Assembly: GCF_014356525.2 (NCBI RefSeq)
Contig: NC_052510.1
Coordinates: 14,060,778 to 14,124,777, forward strand
Length of the DNA: 64,000 nucleotides
From: Nilaparvata lugens
Lineage: Eukaryota > Arthropoda > Insecta > Hemiptera > Delphacidae
Reading direction: 5' to 3'
In this document: positions 12,801-24,800 of the stretch, piece after piece
How the letters are laid out: every line of letters starts with the position of its first letter
Position numbering within the stretch: the stretch's first letter is position 1
Notes under the pieces: generated by a model
What the model was told of the DNA's origin: nothing
Databases searched by the model: none
The model's input: the letters and a program-made list of their open reading frames with translations, nothing else
Position numbers and translations under genes: made by a program

Positions 12801-15800
12801 TCTGTTGAAGGAAATTGTTTCTGATACACTGTGTTTTATTTGCTAATAGGAGTTGCTCTTCTAATCAACAGTCATTGTACATAATCCTCAATAATACTAA
12901 AAATAATCTATTCAGAATTATAGCTTCTTAGGGACATGGGTCAGCTTTTGTTACTGTCTGTTATTGTTTTATATTCCAATCAGAAGATATTTTGTTACTG
13001 TTTGTTATTGTATAACATTACAATCGCACGATTCTCTTCATTAGGCTGAAAGACAACTCCTATTTGACCTATTTGAGCATCACTGAAATATATCAGAAAG
13101 AAGTTCAAATCCCGGCACGGGCAATATACTTTTCTCGGATAACTCACATGGTTCTGATGAAAACGTAAGTCGTCGGTCCCGGCTGCCTAGAAAGCAGTCC
13201 TTAAGTCTGTGGCTCTAAAAATGATCAGATGAGACCTGTGAAAACTCCGACACTAGACCTGAACCGACTCGGAGTTATAATTATTATTATTATTATCAAA
13301 AAGTATTCAGCATTACTATTTTTCAATATTTTCGTACTAGCAGAGGAGAGGATATAAGATCGAGCATTGAACTTTATCTCTGTTTCTAGTAATCATTCTG
13401 ACTCCAAAAAAGTGAATGGAAATTTCAATTTCCTCATACTTGTCTCTCAAATTTTCTTAGCTTCTCAAATTGAATCAAGCACAATAATATTCATGTATTG
13501 TCACATTCTTACATCTACCATGTTCCATGTACTTTAATATCTTTTTACTTTGTCTCTCAAATTTTCTTCAGACTAAATGAATCATGCACAAAAACATTTA
13601 TGTCTGATTACATTATTACATCTACTAATATTTCAATGTACCTACTCCGGAAAAGCATAGAAAATAACTAAGCATAGTTTGTTCTCGCTTTTATAAAAGC
13701 TCACCCCACTTGTACAAAAGCTAGCAACGCTTGTTCCGAGCAGTTTATTAGGGCAGAGCTTAAAGCTGTGAAGCAAATGTATAAAATTAATGGAAATCAG
13801 GTTGGTTGTGAGCTCAGGTTGGCTCATAAGAGCCCTTCAGCTCGATCGATTGAGCGCTAGAAATTAATGGTCACAGGAGATTCACCTTTCCACTAGCACT
13901 TGCTGTACACGATGCCACTTCCCTCTTCTCTTGTTAAATCCTGAAATTTATTGCGGCCTTAGTAAGTCCGCTCTGGAATGTTGCCGCTGTTGCTCTAGTC
14001 AACGTGGGCTTCATGGAGAAATTGTATCAGTGAAAATTTTGATTCATCAATACAAATATATATTCCATTAGATTTTGATCCTTGCCACCAATATTATATT
14101 TCGAATACTCCCTTGAAATAGTGAGAAATGAATAAACTGAGAGTTTCATTTTAAATGCAGAATATTTTCAATTATTATTTTTAATTGTTGAACGAAAATC
14201 CAAATTAAATGCTGTAATTCACACCGAAGACTTCTGCTACTGCAAATATTCCATGTAGAATAATTTCCATCTGTAGAAAATGTTTCCTTTGAAAGCCCTT
14301 CAAATAAGTTTTAGAATACTGTCTGAATGTCTGATAGTTTGATTGCTATCAATACTGTAGTTGTACGTGTTTCGGATGGACAAGTCGGTTAATGGTTAAG
14401 TCGTCGGTCCCGGCTGCTAAAAGAGCAGTTGTAAGGTCATGTCAGAGGCCCTGAAATGGATCAGTTGTGACCTGAAAACTCTTATACCAGACCTACGCCA
14501 GCCACGTAACTCGATATTATTATTTTATTTACTATCAAAAAATCACACATTGAACAAGAGTGAGGTACCCACTAACGACAGGACAAGTTTGGTGAACATG
14601 CATGTACACACATGCTCGTCAAGCATGTTGTGTCATTAGCGAGAGGCATCGAACAGCTGTTTGACAGCAGCTTCTTGCATAAAACAAACATCTGGAATAT
14701 TGCAAATCATAATAAATCATTATTATACGTTTCATTATAAATATTCGATTTTATCATTTGGGAGAAGTTTTTAGATAGAATATAATAATGGAAAAATAAT
14801 TCAACCTTAAATAGAGCAGCAAAGAAAAAATAAACATCGAAGATACCGAAACACAACTACAAAAAATTTTGTTCGGAGCTTTTCACTGTGATGACACAAC
14901 AATGTATGACGACATGTGTGTACACAGTTGTTCTGTCGTTAGTGAACACCCTTAGTAATGAATCGATCAAGGTTAGTCTCAGTAATATATTTAATAAATA
15001 AAAAACTATATTTTGTTCCTTTCGTTACTTCATCGAGAAAGTTATATAAAATAAGATCTCCCCAACTATTCCTCCAAATTGTCATTCACGCAAGAAAGGG
15101 AGAAGATTTGTGCGGACAAATATAACCATAAATTGAGGGGTTTTCAAGAAGCTGATCAGAAAAAATAAATCCCTTACCTTTCATTTTTCCTGTGATGTAG
15201 TTTGGAGCCGATTTATTGTTAGGTAGTATTCTTCCTTGTTCTTACACCTTGTGGGATCCCTTTAACTTGAGCTCTCAGGGTGGAATGTTCTTCGAAAGTC
15301 ATATTTTGTCCGTTTCTTGTTCCTCTCTTCTTCCTCCACCACCTCTTCCTCCTCCTAATCCTCCTAACCCTTCTCCATCTCATTCTCCTCCCATTCCTCC
15401 ACATCATCTTCTTTCTCTTCCTCTTCTTTTTGTTATTCGCATAGACCAAGAAAGACGCAATAAACTTGAAGGTAATAAAGCCGAACGTAAGTAGAAAATA
15501 TGATCTTGCAATGTGACAGAGGGTGTATGGAAGCTTACCTTTCAAATAAGGTTGTAAATTTTAATAACAAAAGGAATAAAAGTATATATATCAGACTCTT
15601 CAGAGTGAGAATAACGTAACTCATGCGGTATGAGAGAATGTAAGTGTGATCCACTGGAGTGAGAAGTGTGCAACAGGGCGCTAGGGCTTAAATGGAAAAT
15701 TGTTTGCGATCTTGAGGGAAAACGAGAAAAATTCTCAAGTTTCTTCACTGCTCCTTCAATTTTGCTTGTTATCTCTCGACAAAGTTGCATGAATTTGGCT

Positions 15801-18800
15801 CTTTTCCTTTATCATTATTCTGTTGCCTCATTGCATGAGTTGCAAATCATTCGTAGATTAGAAGTACCTGCACTCTTCAATTGGAGTCTATCTAGAATCT
15901 AGATTTTCATGAACTAGCTGTATTTTCCATTTTATGTTGTCTCAGTTCGGATTGGAGGTAGAATTATAATACTGTAGTGCAAATTTGAATATATACTGAT
16001 TGGTGATAAGTACTCGGAGACACACTGAAGAATAATCCGCTCTTCATAAAAATCTATGGCAAATTTATAAACCACCTCATAGTTACTTCATCTCTGTTCA
16101 AGAATAAATGAGTAGAGTATAGGTTGTTGTATTGCACAGTGTATTATATATAACACAGATTCTTACGAGTTTGATGAAGATCTTGAATAAAGCATAGAAA
16201 TACATTTTCTCTACTATTCAGAGAAGTTCAAGATTTTTCCCCTATTTTTATTCTAGCAAAAAATATAGAGGAGGCTTTCATGTGTGTACGAAACTATGAG
16301 GTTAACACAAACATAGCCTATAGAATAAATGTCTACCTTGATGTATTTTATTGTTTTAAATATTGAAATAAATGTGTGGTCTTTTCCTGTGTTGCTATGG
16401 TCTACAAATGAAAGCTCAATTTCAAGGGTGGTCTCTACCCAAGGATGGTATATAGCTATACACTATTCTTGGTCTCTACCCGGCTCTCATAGGAGGCTCC
16501 AATTGGTTCGATTACTATAATAATTCATTCATTTATCAGAAAGGTAACAGTATGTGAGAGCAGCAGGGAAACTCCATTATTGCTCTCATAACAGACAAAT
16601 TATAAAATGTAACGTAAAATTGAGTTAAAACCTGAAAAATATATTCATAAGCCTTAATAAAATTGATAAATTTAGATGAAAATGCAAGAGAATAATTTAT
16701 TAATTCATTGAAAAGGTGCAGTATGTGAGAGCACCAGGAGAACCTTATTATTGCTCTCATAACACACAAATTATTCAATGTAACAACGTAAAATCAAGCT
16801 TAACCCTGAAAATAATATATAATATTCATAAGTCTGAATAGAATTATTAATTAAGATAATAAATTCAGGTCAGAATGGAAGTGAATTATTCCTCGCTAGA
16901 TTGAATGATTCCTGTTAACAATAAATGATCTACTGTAGTTAATGAATGAGAACTTTTGGATATGAGTAGTGAACAGTAACAGTAACATTAGTCAAGTTTT
17001 GGGACAGTGTTTGAGTAATCGGTTCGGTTGCAGGCTGCACCGGGTTCCACGTGGAGCTCCGCATGCCTCGCTACGTGCGGTGGGGCGAGATGGTGACCCT
17101 CAAGTGTGACTACAACGTCCCTCCCGACCTCCTGCACAAGGTCGAATGGCTCCGTCAGGGCAGGAAGATATTCCAGTACATCAACGGCAGGACGCCGCCC
17201 TATCGCAACTATTCCATTGTTGGCGCTCAGCTCGATGTGAGTACATTAATTATGATTATTTATTATAATTGTGATTACTTCTATTAAAAAAATACTAGCA
17301 TAAAGATATTACTAAGTTGCAAATATATATAATTCATTAGTACTACTAATTATCACTAATATATTACGAGAAAAAGTCGGTTGTCAATACGCCGAACAAT
17401 TACAACTTTCTATCTTAAATCGTGACTGAACCATATACTCGTATTGTCACTGGATTGCATGTTTCCAAGAAGATACATTTTTTTCATCCCACTGACCACC
17501 TACACAAGGGGTATAAGGATTTGTCAATTAGAATCTAAGTCGTCAATCTTTGCATTCCATAATGCGAAAAGAATTCCTCACTGGAATAAGGACAAACCTG
17601 CAACAACTCCTCCCTCACCTTAATTCTGAACTTTTCACCTGTTAGAGCCTTTACGTGTGTTGGCAATGAATTATGAAGCCGAATTCTTGCACTCTTTACC
17701 CCCTCTCATACATACCAGTTCGATGAATGTCGTCTCGGTTTTGTCTATATCTGGTATTGTATGAGTGGAACAACTCTCCTTTATTGAACCTATCTTTATT
17801 CTTATCAACAAAACAAAGAGCCTCCAAAATATATACACCTGGTAGTGAGAGAATCTTTAACTCTTTGAAATAATCTCTACAACTTGCTCTAATAGATTCA
17901 CCCACCATCACTCTAACTGCTCAATTTGAATCCTAAATATATGTATTGCATGAGTAGAATTGCCCCAAAATATAACACCGTATGAAAGAAGAGAATGGAA
18001 CACAGCAAAATAAACACTTCTAAGCGTTCCTGCATCCAGCAATTTCTTCACGGTTCTAAGAACAAATACTGCCATAACAATAAATACATGTTTCCATACA
18101 AATAAGAAGAACGAAATTCCAAGACTCTAAACAATTATTTGAAATTTATTCTTATAACCTGACGATTGTATTTTTATTCTATATTTTTATTATTTTCAAA
18201 GGGTACTACAATTCTATTTTAAAAATACAAAAAATTAACCCCGAATTCATATACCCTGAAGATATGTAACTTCATATATTCAACATCAATTCAATTGACG
18301 GAACTTAAAGTCTTGGAACGGTCATGTAAGCTGTAGACCTGTTGATGTGGAAAAATCGAACATACAAATGAAATGTTGTTATTGCTTTGAAGAAAAATGA
18401 TCATATGACCATATAAACGGTAAGAAGCATATTGGATTGAAGCTTCCTACTCCAAAACGACAGGCCTATTCGAAATCGAACAACAAAGCCGGCTGAAGAA
18501 AGCGTTAAATCATGACATTTCACATCCACAGTCAGACGTAACTTTCCTAACAAATCAGAAATCAGATCCAGATGGCAGATAAAGTCATCCACCAGTAGCC
18601 TAGTAGCGGCACACTAATATTATGATTTATTTTCGAATGACAACTGAGCCATTCAAATGGGACCGTCGCACCGCTATTTGAATTCTCAAAAGCCATCAAT
18701 TTCTTTCCGGTAGTCTTCTTTGATAGCGATTTATTGTTATTGGTAACATAGGGATTCCACAGAGGCCGATCGCCCTTCCGAGGGATTTTTCCCTTCCCTT

Positions 18801-21800
18801 TCCCTGCACCCCTGTCCACATTTTCCCTTCCCACCGACACCACACACAAAACCATTCGTTGGCTATTCATTGGGTATTGAAGTGCTTACAGCGAAAGCCC
18901 TTCGATAAGCACCTTTGGCCTACAATAATGGAAGCTGTCTCCACAATAGGATAGCGGCAAGCTTTTCAGGCGGCGGCAGGCTTCAAAGCCTCTAAATTAT
19001 TCACACACAAACTTTTCAAGCTCCCACTCAAAGCCGGGAAAATTTTCGCTCAACAATTGTCCGCCCGCTCGCCTGCCAATCAGCCGACAATAATTTTCAC
19101 TTTTCGCATTTCTGACACTTGCTTGAATAATTTAGCGCGAATCAATTAACTGGCGTCGTGAGTGAATTGCAAAATCGACGTACACCAATTAGCGGAGAAT
19201 TTCAAGAGTGTTCAAACTAGTCGCCTACGGTGCTATTTATTGAAGTCTTATCTGATAGAGAATAGTAGGATAAGTTGAGTGCAAATTATTTTTAACTAGA
19301 AACTGTGTTCTTTGCATTATTAATTCACTTGGGAGCTGTTGTGACAGGATGGTCTGTTTTTCACCAAACTTCTGGTATTGATGAGAAAGGATATTTTTGT
19401 TGTATTGTATCTAGATAATGAAAACTGAAAACAAATAATACGATGGAGAGGTGAAATAGGCAATCACCTAAAACTGATTCTACTTCTTGCCGTTTGTCAC
19501 AATATAGTTTGCTGAATTAGTTCATGATAGTTGAAGATCATCGATAAAAAATACTTGATACCGCTATTTATAAAAATGCAATATTCAATCCTCTTATCCA
19601 TCCCTATCAAACACGAAATATGAATATATTTGGAATTTCACAACCAAGATTAGTTAGCAATTGCAATAGATTTAATAGGCATTACATATGCCACATTCTT
19701 TATAGAAATATACCAGCCCACATAAAGCAAATAGCCCTTAGCCTTAACAATTTACAAACGATGTTTAAATTATGTGGTTATTTGAAACCGGCAGGGATGT
19801 CGCTGATCAGCTCATCTACTCCTCTTACCGATTTTAATACTATGTATATATTTTTCTTATATTCATCATCATATACATAAATATATCATCATCAATATAT
19901 TGCTCATAATTAATCATTGTTCAAGTTTTAAATTTTATATTGTGCCATGTTAAAGCTGTATATCGTACTAGGTATATTGTACTACTTCAATTCAAACATA
20001 TATACTTTCTTCACTAAATTTGATTAACTTTTTATTTTTCAAGTTATATTGTAAATATTTATTATTTTCTTTTTAGTACCAAGTTATTTTTCATTAGAAC
20101 TCTTTCCCCACGCACAGACTTGTCTATGTGGGGAAAATTCACAAGTTTTTTATATTATTTATACGTGTACTGTATGTGTAATGATTTTGTGAATAAAACT
20201 CAATTTGAATTTGAATTTTAAAAAGTACTCTAATCTTTCCACACGTTACTATTTAGTTTCATATTTATTTATTGGATAGAGCAAACAATACAATAGTCGC
20301 AGAGTAAAAAACAGGATATTGTCCAAAACTTCTTCTATTTCCTAATTTTGTCTCAAATTGTCAAAATTTTATGTAGGTTATGTCTATTCCAATTTCTACA
20401 CTAAATTGGCAATATGAAACTACAATCAGAATAAAACAAACAATTTCAAATTAAGATAGATTAATAATAAAACTTTCGTAAAAACATGAAACAAACTTCA
20501 AAATCACAATAATTCTATAATAAATTCATATGATACATTGAAAGACCGATTAGAGCAGCTTTAGTTAAAATATAACTACAAACAACTCAACGAAAATTCT
20601 AGCGCTTCTATAGCGTAGACCCGTAGACTACTTATTTCATTTCTCACTCAATTTTTTTTTATCAAGAATGTTTTATTGTCACAAACAAAATAATTGCATT
20701 GACAAAAGTCACTTCATAAGGATACAGTAACATTGATACTTTGTATACAAGTACACGTTATATATATCATAATATTACCAATTAAAATACAAATAGGCTA
20801 CTCAAATATTTTATCTACAGACCAGCATTTTTTACACATATATTCATAGTTGGCTTCATGAGTACTCTAACTGCAAGTGTCAGTTTTAATGGAATAACAG
20901 AGTGTTCACATTTTTATGAATTCACAAAAAGCGAAGTCAAGTCGTACTCACGACCTTCATTCCAATGTTTAACAGAATGAATGCCTGATTGCCTTCGAAT
21001 CTTTTCACCAAATGCTTGAAAGTCATCATTTTGAGATAGCACTCTTCCTCACCTAAAATTCTTTCTCCTCTAGTGTCCTTGAACCTTGTGGGCTTTATCT
21101 TCCCATCTATGAACTCTTCTGCTATCAATGATAATGCTACTCCATCATTGGCTGCTTTTAATAATCTTTGATACATCTCGGCTAGAAATCAATCAGTGAA
21201 TGCACGTGATACACAAGACGTGTTTTGGGTGAAGCTATAAATTTATGAAAGATAAACGTGGCGGAAATGAAGTTCATTCACCTTGACTACAAGCCGACAA
21301 GGGCTGAATGAAGTTGAATATTATCGTGCCAGCGAATGAAAAGTTACCAACGAATTTTTCACTCGACAGTAAAGTAGGCTACTTCCACTCTCCAATTTCT
21401 TTCCAACGCGCGCACGATTCTAGAAACGTTTTCCAGTGAGGGAGGCTCGACGAGAGGGTGGGCAAAATATTGCATGAATGAAAACTTGATCGTAAGTACA
21501 CCTTTCCACCTGCTACGTCAGGCTTTCCCGTTTTCCAATCTAATTCATCCATTTTCATTGTATTTTCGTGGGCAGGTCCCTCCACACGTTACTGTTACGC
21601 CTTTTGGAACTTCGGGCAACTCCTTTCTTTGCCTTCCAACTTATCCACTCCACTTTCATTTTGCTACCTACTTATATTGGATTTTTTGTCTTATCAAGCA
21701 GTTCGCTTGCACGCTTCAGATAGTTTCAACTTCCGTCGCAGCTGCCGACATTTACAAACCTTTTACTTTATCTCGTCTCCATTATTTCGAAATTAAATTT

Positions 21801-24800
21801 TGGGAAAGAATTTTCTTTGTCTCGTCTTGATCATTTTGAGATAGAATTTTGCAAAAGAAATACTCAAAATGGTCTTGACCATTTTTTTTTATTTATTCAT
21901 TCATTTACAAATACAATTCAGGTGAAAACAACAGGCATTCGCCCAGAACTACTCTGAACCTTAATTTGATATACACAGTGTAGAGGTTATGTAAAATGAT
22001 AACTTAGTTCACACACTATTTTGAGTCCAAAAAAAATGTATCTACTACAATTTTGAATTTATCAGAATAATTTATTTCAAAATACAAATCCAAACAAAAA
22101 TTTATATCATAAACATTGTTTAAGATATTCAAGATAATAAAATATAGTTTTGCCTTGAGATTTTCAACTTAAATTCAACATAATACTCATATTAGTTGAG
22201 CTGTTCACAATATTCCATGCTGAACGGATCTACCCAAATACGGACGTTACCTAATACTTTACCTAATCTCCTCAGTCCATTTTTGAGACAATAAACATGG
22301 AACATTCACACATAAGAAATGTGACCGCTAAATATTGTGCACATGTACAATATATGAAAATATCTATAAAGATCTCTATGAACTATTTCAAAGTAATATA
22401 TTAATTATTATCCCAGTATGATGTGAGGATTATTTATCAATTTCCTCAAAAGGACTAGAGATCTTTCTAGGTCCAGAGTCTAGAGTATTCCTAAGACTAG
22501 AGAACTGAAGGAGTAGAATACTCCTTTCACTTTTTTTGGATGATCTAAAAGATTGATTTATGTACAATAAATTTGATAATAACATTGAGGGGATTTATAG
22601 CGTTACGAAATACTATACGTTTAAAGGTTATATGAAAATTTATGTTTGCGGTAGATAGTAGCGATAATACACCACAATGAAATGTAAGCTGGCTGGATAT
22701 AATACAGCTAATGTTGTTCTGTGTTAACATCAAACATGAAAGTTTTCACTCTTTGTTCTACTACATGAAATTCACCTTCCAGTTTGACTTTGGGCCCCTA
22801 ACTTCGGTCTGGAAAATGGCAGAGTTAAATGTAGGAGAAGCGGAAAATTCCAACTTTTCCTTTCTATTTTCGACAATAAACGTTTCTAAAAAATGACTTT
22901 GAGCACAGCAAAGGAGCAAGTTACTTGCCTGAGTGGAAGTTTCAGAGCTGAGTAGCGCTACTGCAAAATCTCTTGCGACAGCGCTTTATAAAATCGTAAA
23001 AGTTTTCCCTTGGATCCACTCGTTTTTGACACTACTCTGAAGCGGATCTACTCCTCTTATTCTTTTTATTCTTCTCTCTCTCCTTCTGATTGTTCCCCAT
23101 CGTTGTCGCCGAGACCAAAATCTTGTTCTTGTTTCTCAAGCACAAACCAGAAACTCTGCTGAGTACAATCAAGAAAATTTGTGCAAATTAATTAAAACTG
23201 TCAATTAGCAACTTAGTTTTCATCTCCTACAATATCCTACCATCGCCACTCAATACCCAGCAGATTTATAGAACAATCCAAAAATGTTTTCCAAGTTTTT
23301 CCATAACAATTAGAGTAAAACAATCACTACCGTGTATTTCAAGACCGGATATCATCCAACTATTCTATTGATTGAAACTGTAAATTGAATTGGTTTGGCA
23401 CAGATTACACACCATTCTCAGAAAAATTTCAACTTTCTACCATTAAATTTTGAAAAATGATAGCAATCCAATTTATCTGGTGTCATTTTTTATCTTTCTC
23501 TACCTAAACTTGCTCACTTCCAGAAGCTACTTCTATACTTGAAAGTATAATACTTAGTATTGAATTCAAAGAGGCGAATACTTATGAGTGGAAGTAATAT
23601 CATACAATAGAAGTTTCGTTGAAAAATATTCATATATCACTAACCTCTCTTTAATAGAAATAATCAATTTTGGAATGGACAAAAGAAATATCCTCCATAA
23701 ATAACTAGTGTATAATGATTTTCAAAATGTGTTGCATTAGCAGCAGTTGATAGAGCACTTCAAACACAACAGCAATCTCGAACAATAATTATGCCCACAA
23801 TAGACCTATCTGTCTATCAGATTGTCACATTAATTTGACACAATACGAGCCCCTTGAACCATTCATCCTCATGGGAGTACGCCAATAATCAATAATCATC
23901 AAGCCCCCTACAGCACAGATTAGGGGAGATATTTGAGCGAACAGTAACTCACAACAAAATATTGGTATAATGAGTAAATCACTCATTATTTATGTGATTC
24001 TTGGATGAAGCCTACAATAGTAGTTTTGTTATAGAGGTTAACATTAGGGTGGATTGGAGCGTGTTGTGATCACACGTAGGCTCAGTATTGTTTCTCTATT
24101 CTATTTTTCAGAACCGTTATTTTTCAGTAGGCTTATCAAAGCCTGTGTGGATTAATCCACACTTTCAGTATTTGGCCAGGAATTCATGTTATGTGAACAT
24201 TATTATCACTAGAGAAGAGCCACTGATTGATAAAATACATAGAAATCAAAACGAGAGTCGGATCACTCATAGCATCGCCTATCATCTCTAACGTAATAAA
24301 GGAAAGAATTGGCTATTTACTGGAAAGAATTAGCTACGTACTGGATAGGAAATTCACGAATGACGCATCATCACGACTAAACTACTAGACTGACTTACTT
24401 GAAATTTAGGAAAAATTTTCTTAATTCACCAAGGATGGTTACAGGACTATTTTCAAAATTCTTCAAGATTTCATTACGTCAAGTTTCCAGTTTGTCAAGT
24501 TTTAAATTGAACTCTGGCGGAGCACGGGTTACCTGCTAGTCTGTAATGTAATGAAGGAAAGAATTTGCTTGAACATGTACTGAGTAGGAAATTTACGAAT
24601 GACACATCGTCTAAACTACTAGACTGATTAACTTTTAACTTAGCATATAGATTCTTAATTATTTAGTAAGGATGCTTACAGGACTATTTTGAATCATTCA
24701 AGATTTCAGTGGGTTTGTCACTTAGTTTGTTCTGTTCTCTTAGTTTGTCAAGTTTTTAATTAGACACTTGCAGATCACGGGTTATCTGCTAGTCTAACAT

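Larger units (their letters stand above)
3648..17033 (+). other. beat intron 1 (13.4 kb)
   Basis: GT-AG intron, phase 1. Contents listed separately: (GA)n, piggyBac-like MITE, SINE copies, tandem repeats at 7347, 8123 and 16540, three clustered hairpins at about 9550-9620, a LINE at 10019-11270 and a MITE at 14570-14944. The stretches 4691-7075, 11271-13085 and 14945-16300 are AT-rich. They show only low-complexity patches, such as AATA repeats near 11610, ATAATA-rich units at 12180-12270 and a pyrimidine tract at 15325-15430. I support no host gene in this intron. Confidence 0.7.

Noticed and set aside
13103..13122. Possible tRNA gene (B-box-like sequence)
   Set aside because: No cloverleaf or anticodon arm can be formed around it. 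It fits a SINE head instead.
15219..15545. Proline/arginine-rich ORFs on both strands
   Set aside because: Products of a pyrimidine-rich low-complexity tract, not a gene.
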